A DNA stretch of 64,000 nucleotides. Origin: Paenibacillus sp. Root444D2 (GTDB lineage: Bacteria; Bacillota; Bacilli; Paenibacillales; NBRC-103111). Each line of letters opens with the position of its first letter. Position 1 is the stretch's first letter. The position numbers and the translations under genes were made by a program. Where the stretch lies: contig NZ_LMEO01000015.1 in assembly GCF_001426375.1 (NCBI RefSeq), forward strand, positions 265 to 64,264. The letters are read 5' to 3'. Below, in pieces: positions 8,202-16,646 of the stretch. The notes under the pieces were generated by a model, which worked only from the letters and a program-made list of their open reading frames with translations, was not told the origin of the DNA and made no database searches.

Positions 8202-9023
8202 TTATTCATTCACACGACTCACAATTTTTAGAACCGCATCTCTCGTTAATTTGTTTCCACCAACAGCGATGAGGTTTACCGTAGCATGAGCTAGCGCTAG
8301 TGGTACCTTGCAAAATTTCAACGCTGGACCTTCCTTCAGGTCTGCGACATATGAGTCGGCTAGTTGTAAATTGCGACGTGTGTACTGTTGCATCTCCTTG
8401 AATCCCCAACCGTCAGGAAAGAAGTCAACGCCACGTTTAAGATCCTCCACTCTATTTCGGAGGATATTTACCGACTGAAGTCCTCTTCCGAAGGCAATCG
8501 CCTTCGTTAGATCGGATTGAGTCCCGTCATGCCACAACCATAGTTCTGATAGCATTTCTCCAACCATACCAGCCACGCTATAGGTATAGCGGTCCAAATC
8601 CTCTTCCGTATGAATGTTCCACCCGTTTTGAACCCATTCGGCCATTTGTAACGACATCTTTGCTATGTAATGATATACGATTGGAGCTCCAGAGGCTGGA
8701 CAAAGAAGCGCCCACTCATCGAGTTGCATTGTAACTTCCGGTAATACTGCCCCATACGGTGATAGTAATTTTTTTGTTTCGATACTATGTGGGGATTGGA
8801 ATGTTTCGTGTATCCCGAGTAATAATTCCACTTTCAATTGGTCTGTAAGTTCATCATGATCCTCGATTTCATCTATAGCTCGCATACACAAATAGGCAGA
8901 TGTTACAGCCTCCCTCAATCCTAAATCCAAGTAACTTATCGGAATATAAAAAGTACGGCTCGTTTTCTTCAACATGGTCATTGCATCATTCAGAACGACG
9001 TTATTAATAGATTTTCCCTCCAA
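8202..9023 (-). CDS. Phytoene/squalene synthase family protein
   Basis: A trans-isoprenyl diphosphate synthase fold protein of about 270 residues. The first metal motif is visible as CMRAIDEIEDH (DxxED), and SRTFYIPISYL near the N-terminus is typical. The second motif is NILRNRVEDLKRG, where the usual RDxxED has Asn for the first Asp. FFPDGWGF follows it. Head-to-head condensation of farnesyl or geranylgeranyl diphosphate is the family reaction; no carotenoid or hopanoid gene is nearby. Start unclear: the TTG at 9023 lies on top of the GGAGGG, and ATT at codon 6 is where a start would be expected (7 nt after it), possibly a mutated ATG. Confidence 0.75.
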   Translation of the reverse strand: MEGKSINNVVLNDAMTMLKKTSRTFYIPISYLDLGLREAVTSAYLCMRAIDEIEDHDELTDQLKVELLLGIHETFQSPHSIETKKLLSPYGAVLPEVTMQLDEWALLCPASGAPIVYHYIAKMSLQMAEWVQNGWNIHTEEDLDRYTYSVAGMVGEMLSELWLWHDGTQSDLTKAIAFGRGLQSVNILRNRVEDLKRGVDFFPDGWGFKEMQQYTRRNLQLADSYVADLKEGPALKFCKVPLALAHATVNLIAVGGNKLTRDAVLKIVSRVNE

Positions 9024-9102
9024 GTAATAGCTTAGCTTCTAACTTATTCATAGCTTGATATCATGATAACATACGTTGATATTGTCAATCCAAATATACT
9101 AA

Positions 9103-9273
9103 GCCGCCTTTTAGTTTAATAGCAAAAAGAGACCCACAGCAACGGGCTAAGGGTCTAAGTTCATATTTTAAAGGGGCGGCCGACTCTTAGTATAATCTTA
9201 AATGATTAATGCCACATGAAAATAAGATTTCAATCATGTAACAATTACTTAACTATCGTATCCGTTAGCTCAA
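9103..9273 (-). repeat. CGTTAG cassette element, long-body subtype, copy 7
   Basis: GCCTTTTAGTTTAATAGC, hairpin GACCCACAGCAACGGGC..GGGTCT, conserved tail, and the complete right half TTAACTATCGTATCCGTTAGCTCAAT. It is the second of three long-body copies. From 9274 to 9412 I see no gene or clear signal. Confidence 0.85.
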
Positions 9274-9412
9274 TTGTCTGGATTCGGGATGATGCAACCA
9301 TCACTCGCTCATTATTTTATTTTCAAATCCTCTCTAATTTTTTTACCTCATTGTAAATTAAATCCTCCTTTCCAGATTTGAGTATCTTCTAATTTAACTT
9401 AAACAGTAAGAA

Positions 9413-9829
9413 TTATTGGTTTGCTTTAATATAATTATCATACCATTCCCTACCAGAAGCCCACTTTTTAGAAGCGGGATTCTCTTTTAGTATTTCAGTA
9501 CAGGCGATTGCCATAATATATTCTTCTAATCCATTTTTATCACTATTAGCAAATTTGTTGAGCATATAATTTAAAGACTTTTCTCCTTGCAAAACAATGT
9601 ATTTGTAATCCTTATTACTATCTACACCCTTAATATAGTCATATGGATTAGAGGATAGTGATACTGTATAATCTTTTGGATTAGTAATATTGTTAAGTTT
9701 TCCTTCGATTGTTTGCTCAAAGGTTTTATCCGTTGATATTTTCTTTGCAGTATTACTGCAACCAATCAAACTAAATACAAATAAAACAACGAGACATATA
9801 ACCATCACGTTCATTAATCTTTTTCTCAT
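9413..9829 (-). CDS. Putative lipoprotein, function unknown
   Basis: 138 residues with a charged start (MRKR), a hydrophobic stretch and the lipobox LIGC (Cys about 24), so it should be lipid-anchored on the outer face of the membrane. The mature part is hydrophilic, with no family I recognise; SGREWYDNYIKANQ closes the protein. Start ATG with GAAAGGAG upstream. It is a single gene between two cassette elements. Confidence 0.65.
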   Translation of the reverse strand: MRKRLMNVMVICLVVLFVFSLIGCSNTAKKISTDKTFEQTIEGKLNNITNPKDYTVSLSSNPYDYIKGVDSNKDYKYIVLQGEKSLNYMLNKFANSDKNGLEEYIMAIACTEILKENPASKKWASGREWYDNYIKANQ

Positions 9830-9937
9830 TAATTTCTCCTTTCTTCCTTCTATAACCCTAAACGCTTATTCCAATAAATGTATTATTATAAAGTTCGATG
9901 AAGTATGATTTTTTCAGGGTAAATACTTCCAATTATA

Positions 9938-10022
9938 CTGCCCTTTAGCGTAACAGGACTACCCAATCGCTCGGTAGCCCCTGTGTTACTTTATCACTTT
10001 ATAGTATTTCTGTAGTTAATCG
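9938..10022 (-). repeat. CGTTAG cassette element, copy 8
   Basis: CTGCCCTTTAGCGTAACAGG, hairpin ACTACCCAATCGCTCGGTAG with outer arms AACAGG/CCTGTGTT, and a decayed right half ATAGTATTTCTGTAGTTAAT. Confidence 0.65.
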
Positions 10023-10076
10023 AGCGCCCAAATACCTAAAAACACAAACCCGATACCGAGTAGGATATAAATTACT

Positions 10077-10307
10077 TTAACTAACCACCAAGGTAATGCT
10101 CTTAATAACGCACCAAATTAAATTAACGACAAAGAAAATTATCCAAACAAAAAATGAATCGGAAACACCTTCGATATCACGTGATTTTAATTCTTCGGCA
10201 ATTGCATCTTGTTTGCGTTTTTCACTTTTAACAACTATTATGCCTAATGTAAGAAAAATGAAAGCGATAGACCAAAAAATAATGGCACCAATAAGCTCTA
10301 AGGTCAA
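10077..10307 (-). CDS. Small membrane protein, two predicted helices
   Basis: 76 residues with hydrophobic segments at about 5-26 and 52-72 separated by a charged loop (SEKRKQDAIAEELKSRD). Start TTG at 10307 with GGAGGTGGAGG immediately upstream. No family recognised. It is followed by cassette element copy 8 and preceded by copy 9, so it is one cassette in the array. Confidence 0.55.
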   Translation of the reverse strand: MTLELIGAIIFWSIAFIFLTLGIIVVKSEKRKQDAIAEELKSRDIEGVSDSFFVWIIFFVVNLIWCVIKSITLVVS

Positions 10308-10378
10308 ACCTCCACCTCCGAATTAGATGTAATATTCCGTTCATATATTTTTTCCATAATTCAGAAATTGAAACACTA

Positions 10379-10502
10379 CTGTCCGTTAGTTTAGTCGCTG
10401 GGGCGGCCATCACTTTACAAAACCTGCCTAACAAAGATTCTTCATATAGAATAATCATCACTCCAACCTACTAAAAAAGCGTTCACCCAGTAGAGTGAAC
10501 GC
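10379..10502 (-). repeat. CGTTAG cassette element, copy 9 (left half plus hairpin)
   Basis: CTGTCCGTTAGTTTAGTCG at 10379-10397, then a terminator-like hairpin AAAGCGTTCACCC..GAGTGAACGC (about 10476-10502) that would end transcription from the beta-lactamase-like gene. The right half is not recognisable. The remainder of 10308-10639 contains nothing else clear. Confidence 0.5.
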
Positions 10503-10639
10503 CTAATTACTTCTTTTTTTCTTCACCACATGTTATTTATCAGTGTCTCAATAAAGGAAGGGATTATCTAATTCGATGCTTCTCAGTTTTTGAATCATAA
10601 TAGCGCCAATGTATTCTCTCGCCACCGTTAACCCCGAAC

Positions 10640-11803
10640 TTAGTCCAATGCCCCGTAAATGGCAGCCCGAAGTCGAGGATGAATGAAGGGCTCAAGGCTC
10701 GGCAGCAGCTGCTGCATGTACACGACGGACAATTCTTCCTTAGGATCGACCAACAAGTAAGATCCGGCTAGACCAGCCCAGCCGAATTCACCAATCGAGC
10801 CGTTGATGCCGCCGGCTGCAGGATCGGTCATAACACGAACCCCCAAACCATAGCCATAACCACTCATATGCGGCCAGTTAAAATCCTTCATCTGTTGTGG
10901 ATTTAAATGATTGGTTGCCATCAAATGAACCGTTTTCGGGCTAAGAATCCTCACCCCTTCCAGCTCCCCGCCCTTCGCCAGCAGCTGCGCAAATCGGCTG
11001 TAATCGCCGATCGTCGAAAGCAGGCCACCTCCGCCGCTTTCATGACGGCTTCCCGGTTGATAGCGGGCGTCCATCCTGGTATTAGGAGTAAGCGTGCCGT
11101 CTTCTGCACAATCGTACATGGTACATAAACTTTCCCGCTTATCCTCCGATATCCGAAATGAGGTGTCGGTCATTCCCAACGGAACGAAAATTTCCTTCTG
11201 CAGAAACTCTCCGAATGTTTGTCCGGACAGCACTTCGATCAATGCTGCCAAGATATCGTGGCTTGTACCATACTTCCAGTGCGTGCCGGGATCGAAAGCC
11301 AGCGGAACTTCTGCCAACGCTTTGGACAAAGCCTGCATGTCTACTGTCGCTGCAGCGTTCTCCATGATTGTACGGGTTTGCTGTTCGGTTTCCGTGCCGT
11401 CACCACCATACGTAAGCCCAGAGGCCATCGTGAAAAGATCCTTGATCCGGATCGGACCCACTGCAGGGGATAAAGACTTGGTACCATATTCGTTATATCG
11501 GTACACCTGCGGATTTTTGAACTCCGTCAGGTATTCCTCCAACGGATCGTTAAGCAGATAAAGTCCTTTCTCATAAAGCATTAGTGCCGCTGCGCAGGTA
11601 ATTACCTTGGTCATCGAATAGATCCGGTAGATTGTATCTGGAGTGATCTCCTTCTTCTTCTCCAAATCCGCATAACCCAGGGTTTCCTGATAAACAACTT
11701 CTCCCCGCCGCACAACGGTACAGGCACAGCCGGTAGGCCCCTTTTCCATGACACTCTTAAGTAGCGGTGTCAATCGTTCATTCAGTCGCTTACTTGGGTT
11801 CAT
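10640..11803 (-). CDS. Serine hydrolase of the beta-lactamase (class C/EstB) family
   Basis: A cytosolic-looking protein of about 387 residues. IYSMTKVITCAAALML holds the SxxK nucleophile and base; WKYGTSHDILAALIE is the position of the YxN tyrosine (here Y-G-T); RHESGGGGLLSTIGDYSRF and the C-terminal GWAGLAGSYLLVDP (in place of HTG/KTG) match esterase-type members. These enzymes hydrolyse esters or D-amino-acid peptides; no signal peptide is present, so a cell-wall PBP role is unlikely. Start ATG at 11803 behind AAGGGATAGGA; the TTG 10 codons upstream has no site. Confidence 0.85.
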   Translation of the reverse strand: MNPSKRLNERLTPLLKSVMEKGPTGCACTVVRRGEVVYQETLGYADLEKKKEITPDTIYRIYSMTKVITCAAALMLYEKGLYLLNDPLEEYLTEFKNPQVYRYNEYGTKSLSPAVGPIRIKDLFTMASGLTYGGDGTETEQQTRTIMENAAATVDMQALSKALAEVPLAFDPGTHWKYGTSHDILAALIEVLSGQTFGEFLQKEIFVPLGMTDTSFRISEDKRESLCTMYDCAEDGTLTPNTRMDARYQPGSRHESGGGGLLSTIGDYSRFAQLLAKGGELEGVRILSPKTVHLMATNHLNPQQMKDFNWPHMSGYGYGLGVRVMTDPAAGGINGSIGEFGWAGLAGSYLLVDPKEELSVVYMQQLLPSLEPFIHPRLRAAIYGALD

Positions 11804-11973
11804 TTTCCTATCCCTTCCCAGAAACGTTTTCAACTATAATTATAACATAATCTTCCATAAGAATTAGAGCAATACCTTTTTATCTCGGTTTTTTAGAAAC
11901 GATCGTTTGTGTAATAATCTGATGCTACTATTAGCCGTGACCGTTTGCGCTGATAATGATATGTTGACTGAAT

Positions 11974-12060
11974 CTGCCCGGTAGCTGAGAAGGCCGCCGA
12001 TCGTTTGATGTCGAAAGCCTTCTCTTGATGTTATTTAACTAATGTATCCGTTAGCTCAAT
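11974..12060 (-). repeat. CGTTAG cassette element, copy 10
   Basis: CTGCCCGGTAGCTGAGAAGG, hairpin AGAAGGCCG..CCTTCT, and right half ATTTAACTAATGTATCCGTTAGCTCAAT. From 12061 to 12175 there is a gene-less stretch of about 115 bp bounded by the next half element, possibly an emptied cassette. Confidence 0.8.
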
Positions 12061-12175
12061 GACCAATAATCTAGAATTAAATAATATTGCCTTCTACATT
12101 ATACAGATGCCCCAGCCCAGCGAATTCTATCAGTTATCTACCCAGTATCCGAAACCCTATATTTTTGAAACTAAA

Positions 12176-12198
12176 CTGCCCGTTCAACCGGGTCAGTT
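12176..12198 (-). repeat. CGTTAG cassette element, copy 11 (left half only)
   Basis: CTGCCCGTTCAACCGGGTC, a left half directly beside the stop codon of the MOSC gene; no hairpin or right half remains. Confidence 0.5.
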
Positions 12199-12762
12199 TT
12201 ACACTCGTTCTAAAGGACGAAATGGTTCAGGTGGTAGGTCAACTCGGACTGGGTCCCCAACTCGAACTTCTCCCCCAGTTAGCACGATAGCCATTACACC
12301 AGCTTTTCGGATTAGATTCCCCTTCTCATCGTGGTCCAACACCGCACTTAATAGACCCGACTGGAAATTATCTATTTGTGCGCAAGGATTGCGAAGTCCC
12401 GTGATTTCAACAACTGCTAATTCACCGATATACAGCTTTGTGCCTGTTGGAAGTCCGAGTAAGTTTATCCCACGGGTTGTAATGTTCTCGCCCATCTGCC
12501 CGGTCTCGACATTAAAACCTACATTTCGTAGTTCATCCAACAACTCCGAATGAATGAAATGAACCTGGCGCAAGTTGGGTTGATTCGGGTTTTGTGCAAC
12601 TCGTGAACGATGCTTTACGGTCTTTCCCATGTGTGCGTCGCCTTCAACTCCCAGACCAGCAAGAAGCCTAATGACATCGACTGTTTCTTTGCTAAAAGTA
12701 TGAGTTGCACTACAGCTGACTGACACAACTACTCCAACTTGAGTTTCAAGGTTATTCGCCAT
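12199..12762 (-). CDS. MOSC domain protein
   Basis: 187 residues with the MOSC pattern: LAGLGVEGDAHMGK (GVEGDxH), VHFIHSELLDEL, GENITTRGINL and GLRNPCAQIDNF, where the conserved Cys is the presumed ligand for the molybdenum cofactor sulfur or substrate. MOSC proteins act in molybdenum-cofactor sulfur transfer or N-hydroxylated compound reduction (YiiM/YuaD branch). Start ATG with GGAGG 8 nt upstream. No molybdopterin genes nearby. Lone gene in the cassette region. Confidence 0.85.
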   Translation of the reverse strand: MANNLETQVGVVVSVSCSATHTFSKETVDVIRLLAGLGVEGDAHMGKTVKHRSRVAQNPNQPNLRQVHFIHSELLDELRNVGFNVETGQMGENITTRGINLLGLPTGTKLYIGELAVVEITGLRNPCAQIDNFQSGLLSAVLDHDEKGNLIRKAGVMAIVLTGGEVRVGDPVRVDLPPEPFRPLERV

Positions 12763-12852
12763 TCACAACGCCTCCACTCCGAATTGAAAATAAACCTGTC
12801 AAAAACAATCATAAGTGTCGCCTTTGTAAGTTGCAACGTTCATTCAAGATTT

Positions 12853-12890
12853 CTGCCCTTTGGTCAACTAAAGTTTTGTATTAGCGCAAC
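12853..12890 (-). repeat. CGTTAG cassette element, copy 12 (degenerate)
   Basis: CTGCCCTTTGGTCAACTAAAG followed by TATTAGCGCAACAG; no stable hairpin remains between the halves. Confidence 0.45.
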
Positions 12891-12934
12891 AGTTCACGTT
12901 TTTTTGTAACTATTATGCTTGTATTGAACTTTCT

Positions 12935-13468
12935 TTAATTTTCTATAACAATTTCCCCTTCATCCCTTGGTTCTTCAAACCCATTGAGAAAAGTTGTCAA
13001 TATATCCTCAGTTATCGTAAAGGCTGCATTGGCATCAAAACGTTGGCTACGAATCTTAAGGCGCGTTCGTAATTCATCAGGATGTACTTTCAAGTAAATA
13101 AGTCTCCATTTCCCACCGGAGTTTTCAATAAGCCGCTTATATTCATCCCTTTCGGATCGGTTCCAAAAACTGGAGTCGACTACAACCTGTTTTTTATCTT
13201 CAATTAACTTTACTAGTTTATTACGTAATCTTATATGCGCTTCTTCCAAGTACTCCCTATATTTTTCAACGGGATAATCAATTCCATATCGACCATTAGT
13301 AGACCAAACCTCTTCATCAATAGAAAGACGTACATAACCATACTTTTCCAAATTTTGAGAAAAGGTAGTTTTTCCCGAACCGGCTATTCCACACATTAGT
13401 ACGATTAAAGAGAAATCACGATCTCGTTCTCGATCAATCAAATGCTCTATACTCAACTTCTCTAACAT
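12935..13468 (-). CDS. P-loop small-molecule kinase-like ATPase
   Basis: 177 residues with the Walker A motif CGIAGSGKTTFS (about 26-37), a downstream VVVDSSFWNRSERDEY (Walker-B-like, with conserved Arg) and RLKIRSQRFDANA in the lid region. This is the AAA_33/zeta-toxin-like group of nucleotide kinases, which phosphorylate small molecules, sugars or antibiotics; the substrate is not predictable. Start ATG with AGGAGGG 7 nt upstream. Lone gene between cassette elements; appears intact. Confidence 0.8.
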   Translation of the reverse strand: MLEKLSIEHLIDRERDRDFSLIVLMCGIAGSGKTTFSQNLEKYGYVRLSIDEEVWSTNGRYGIDYPVEKYREYLEEAHIRLRNKLVKLIEDKKQVVVDSSFWNRSERDEYKRLIENSGGKWRLIYLKVHPDELRTRLKIRSQRFDANAAFTITEDILTTFLNGFEEPRDEGEIVIEN

Positions 13469-13550
13469 AATTTATCCCTCCTAATTAGTAGTATCGGTAA
13501 AGAAATTGCCCTAATTATACCATTTTTGATGAAAACAACACTCAACTTTC

Positions 13551-13612
13551 CTGCCCGTCCCTCAGTAGTGAGTTTATAGAAAATTGAATCGTTAACTATT
13601 GTACGGCTAGAT
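13551..13612 (-). repeat. CGTTAG cassette element, copy 13 (decayed)
   Basis: CTGCCCGTCCCTCAGTAG then ATTGAATCGTTAACTATTGTACGGCTAG; the hairpin between them is short. Confidence 0.5.
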
Positions 13613-13693
13613 AAGGTTAAGTAATTTGTATATGAAATGGGAGCCACCCTTGACAGAAAATGAAAACACAAATACAAGGAGTCGTAATTCATC

Positions 13694-13834
13694 ATGAGAA
13701 TTGACGGGAAGCACAATGCATTGATTACAAAAGAATTCGAATCTATGTCCATAGTTGCTCAACCAATGAATTCGCCACGTTATACAGTTGCAAGCATCGA
13801 TAAGCATCAGGCAAGGATCCTGGAAAAACGGTGA
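13694..13834 (+). CDS. Short hypothetical reading frame, possibly a gene remnant
   Basis: A 46-codon frame (MRIDGKHNALITKE..., ending ..ILEKR) preceded by AAGGAG about 12 nt upstream and by TTGACA at about 13650. The adjacent frame downstream continues naturally (NGEIHISSTSFALIADN), so a single-base slip at the A run near 13825 may have split a gene of about 65 codons. A plus-strand terminator follows at 13905. No family recognised. The surrounding 13613-14035 contains nothing else. Confidence 0.35.
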   Translation: MRIDGKHNALITKEFESMSIVAQPMNSPRYTVASIDKHQARILEKR

Positions 13835-13904
13835 AATACATATTTCATCAACATCTTTTGCCCTCATTGCAGACAACTAAATTCATTCGAACACATTAAG
13901 TAAG

Positions 13905-13934
13905 CACCTCAAAAAACTGGGTGCTTTTTCTTTT
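13905..13934 (+). terminator. Rho-independent terminator
   Basis: AAGCACCTCAAAAAACTGGGTGCTT followed by T-rich sequence. It ends the short plus-strand frame upstream and also lies in the middle of a split cassette element (left half near 13551, right half at 14036). Confidence 0.65.
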
Positions 13935-14035
13935 TTAATTAATGCAAGCGTAGACATCTGCAAATCCCCGATTTTTTAAGCATGCCAAAGGTTGTTACCA
14001 TGGCAACACATTCATAGTTTGTATAGCGCCCCTTT

Positions 14036-14064
14036 ATTGAACTAACGTTCACCGTTAGTTGAAC
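14036..14064 (-). repeat. CGTTAG cassette element, copy 14 (right half)
   Basis: ATTGAACTAACGTTCACCGTTAGTTGAAC, a near-perfect palindrome with CTAACG/CGTTAG cores. The stop codon of the metallophosphoesterase gene is 5 bp away. Confidence 0.75.
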
Positions 14065-14068
14065 AATC

Positions 14069-15235
14069 TTAGAGGTAAATTCGTTTCCCAGTTGACTCCT
14101 TATACAAACAATACTTATCAAACAAACTTCCATGCTCATCTATAGCTTGCAATTCCAAAGAATTAGTAGTCATAACGATATTAAGAAAATGGGGTACCGC
14201 TAAGGATTGTGCTGTATGCCAAGATCTTTTAGGTAAAAACCAATCAGGCATCGCTCCTGCCCCACCAGCAACAATATAAACGATCCCTTTTTCAAAATCG
14301 ACCTTACCATTACAGATTGGGTGACTTCGTTCGTACACAATCGTATGAGAATTAATGACCAAATCGACTCCATACTGTTCCATTAGAGGGCATAGTTCTT
14401 GTAAATCTTCGACCTGATACCCACCAGATACAAAAGGAGGGTAATGAAAATAAACAATTTTCCATTTTGCAGAAGTTGATTGTAAATCGCGAATAAAAAA
14501 ATCAAACTGCTCATTCCCAGGTACCATCTTCCCCGAACTATTTGGGTAGGTTTCACGTTCAATGAAATCTGTGCTGTCTAAGCAGATAAAGTGGGTATCT
14601 CCATAGTCAAATGAGTAGTAATTTTTTGGGGAATTGTAAGCAAAAAAGTCATAGTACCATGAGGCATTATCCTCATGATTGCCTAAGCAACTATAAAACG
14701 GAGTATTCGTTAGGAACTCCTTACCTGGACCAAAAAAATATTTCTCCCAATCCTCGTAATTATTTCCGTCATTAACAATATCCCCAACAAACAAGGTAAT
14801 ATCGGGGCGGTATCTTTGCATTTGACTAAATATATTCCGATTTATTTGCCCCTCGGATTTATCGAAACCGCTATATCCACCAGTTTCACTCGTCACAGTA
14901 AATGAAAACGACTCTCCCCTCCGAACTGCCGTTTTGAGGAAATGGTATCCTGATTCGATCTCACCTCGCTCATTCACCGAACGTACCTGATAAAAATAAA
15001 GGGTATTGGGTTCTAAGTGATTAACTGTAAGCCGATGAATCGTTGAATACTCATTTTCATCTACGGTTACAAGCACATGTTCGGGTTTCTTGTAATTCCC
15101 CTGATATCCGCTATGTATTCTTTCAGCCATTAAGACATTTACAGTTGAAGAAGCAGGTTCTGATGTCTCCCACATAATGGTTATGGAATTTTCAGTAGGA
15201 CACTGTAAGTAAGGTCCCTTCACAATAGTTAACAT
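14069..15235 (-). CDS. Purple-acid-phosphatase-like metallophosphoesterase
   Basis: 388 residues. The N-terminal fibronectin-like domain (about 5-95, VKGPYLQCPTENSITIMWET, LEPNTLYFYQVRS) is typical of purple acid phosphatases. The C-terminal metallophosphoesterase domain has FVGDIVNDGNNYEDW (GD.V..G), GNHEDN (GNHE) and VIVYFHYPPF/INSHTIVYER (GH...) positions, though the final His pair is only partly canonical: SHTIVYER replaces the usual GHxHxYER. That may impair metal binding. No signal peptide is visible, unusual for the family. Start ATG at 15235 with AGAGG about 10 nt upstream. Confidence 0.8.
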   Translation of the reverse strand: MLTIVKGPYLQCPTENSITIMWETSEPASSTVNVLMAERIHSGYQGNYKKPEHVLVTVDENEYSTIHRLTVNHLEPNTLYFYQVRSVNERGEIESGYHFLKTAVRRGESFSFTVTSETGGYSGFDKSEGQINRNIFSQMQRYRPDITLFVGDIVNDGNNYEDWEKYFFGPGKEFLTNTPFYSCLGNHEDNASWYYDFFAYNSPKNYYSFDYGDTHFICLDSTDFIERETYPNSSGKMVPGNEQFDFFIRDLQSTSAKWKIVYFHYPPFVSGGYQVEDLQELCPLMEQYGVDLVINSHTIVYERSHPICNGKVDFEKGIVYIVAGGAGAMPDWFLPKRSWHTAQSLAVPHFLNIVMTTNSLELQAIDEHGSLFDKYCLYKESTGKRIYL

Positions 15236-15342
15236 GTTATACAAGCCTCTTTTCGCTTAAATATATTATGCCAAAATAAAGAACGTACGTTCACTAATCA
15301 TATATCATTTTCCATTATTTTTACATGAATAATTATCATCAT

Positions 15343-15487
15343 CCAGCCCGATAGTTGAATGAAAACCAAAAAGAAGCCGCCTCAAGGCAGCTTCTCTTCC
15401 GCTATCGAGGGAGCGTAATGATCCATCGCCAAGGAAGAACAAATTCGAGTCAGGATTGAACTATCGTGTTCCGTCCCTCGGTTCAAT
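15343..15487 (-). repeat. CGTTAG cassette element, copy 15
   Basis: CAGCCCGATAGTTGAATG, hairpin AAGAAGCCGCCTCAAGGCAGCTTCT, about 60 bp of extra body, then GATTGAACTATCGTGTTCCGTCCCTCGGTTCAAT. Confidence 0.75.
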
Positions 15488-15541
15488 AATGTTCTTCACA
15501 CCTGGTTGAATTGAGATACAGAAACACTGATCATTTTTTTG

Positions 15542-16439
15542 CTAATCCTTAATCATGTCAATGACTTGCTTCGCAAACGCAGCATAGGGTTCGATCAGAT
15601 CAGGACTCCGATCAATAGCCCACCTGAGGTTATCGAAAGCCCTTAATAGCAGCAAATGCCTCGTTTCCTTTGAATTCCTCAACACTTGCGCTTTCTTCTA
15701 GTCCTAGGATTTGGTAATGCATCAATTGAGCAACAGTTGCATGCGGTACCACGCTTACTTCTGCATTCCAATCCAGCAATATAACTTGGTTTGCCTGATT
15801 GACAATCGTATTCTTTAAAGAGATATCTCCATGGTTTAAACCGAAGCGGAACGGTTCACTCTTCAAATTTTCAAACAGTTTTCTTACTCTCTGCGATTCC
15901 ATCTGAGTGATTACTCCAAGCTCAATCAAGCGATCATGCTCAGTCAAACTATTGATATTATACTGCACATACCCTTGCCAACTGCCGTCTGATCCGGCAT
16001 GAGAAGGTGACTGAAAATCACCAACTACTGGATCAATCAGATTCCCTCCATATCCCTTCACTTGAATCGAATGAATAAGCTTGGCATATTCGCCCAGTTT
16101 CCTCCAAACATCGGACTTGGGAACAGTACTGTCTAACCCGTTGTCACCCTCAATAAAGGATTGAATCATATATGCGCTTTCATCAACTATACCAATAGAC
16201 AACACCTCAGGTCCAGGAACGCCAACTGCGGCTGCTTGCTCGATACACCATTTTTCTTTGATAAAGCTTGGAAATGTATCTTTATCGTTCATGCGGACAA
16301 CAACTTTGCGACTCTCCGTCTCAACTACGCAAACCTGATTTGTGATGCCTTTACCTATGATCTGATATGAAGTTTTTACTTGTTCCAGAAGAAAATCGCC
16401 TGCAATTCGTTCTGCTTGTATAACTACAGAGTCTTCCAT
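15542..16439 (-). pseudogene. Aminoglycoside-phosphotransferase-family kinase gene with a 3' frameshift
   Basis: APH/choline-kinase fold: GITNQVCVVE (P-loop), KVVVRMN (Lys), LNHGDISLKNTIV (catalytic HGD..xxN) and ILLDWNAEV (DW) are intact. The frame ends prematurely at ..IKGFR; dropping one G from the AAGGGCT run near 15637 restores FDNLRWAIDRSPDLIEPYAA and a stop at 15542, the natural C-terminal helix. Start ATG at 16439 behind GAGGGGG. A small-molecule kinase of unknown substrate; it may still be active, since catalytic residues precede the shift. Real mutation or homopolymer sequencing slip. Confidence 0.8.
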
Positions 16440-16523
16440 AGTTTCTTTAATCCCCCTCAAGTGTCGTGCTTCGAACAGTTTACCACACACTTTTTTGGAA
16501 AGTACGTTTATAACTAAACTATA

Positions 16524-16610
16524 CTGCCATTAGCTTAATGAAAATAAGGAGCAGCTGCAGTGGCAAGACTGCTCCTTATTGGATTGAACTAACGTTTCCG
16601 TTAGTTGAAC
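16524..16610 (-). repeat. CGTTAG cassette element, copy 16 (best-preserved)
   Basis: CTGCCATTAGCTTAATGAAA, terminator-like hairpin AATAAGGAGCAG..CTGCTCCTTATT, then ATTGAACTAACGTTTCCGTTAGTTGAAC. Inner and outer CTAACG/CGTTAG pairs are all visible. A small extra hairpin GACTGCCCAAGGGCAGTC follows at about 16618. Confidence 0.9.
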
Positions 16611-16646
16611 GATAAAGACTGCCCAAGGGCAGTCAGATGTATTCAA

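Noticed and set aside
10228-10461. Minus-strand frame of 77 codons overlapping the small membrane protein
   Set aside because: It is a different frame of the same region; the TTG-started frame has the ribosome binding site and a clean two-helix pattern.
12059-12553. Plus-strand open frame of 164 codons
   Set aside because: It overlaps the well-supported MOSC gene antisense and has no ribosome binding site or domain.
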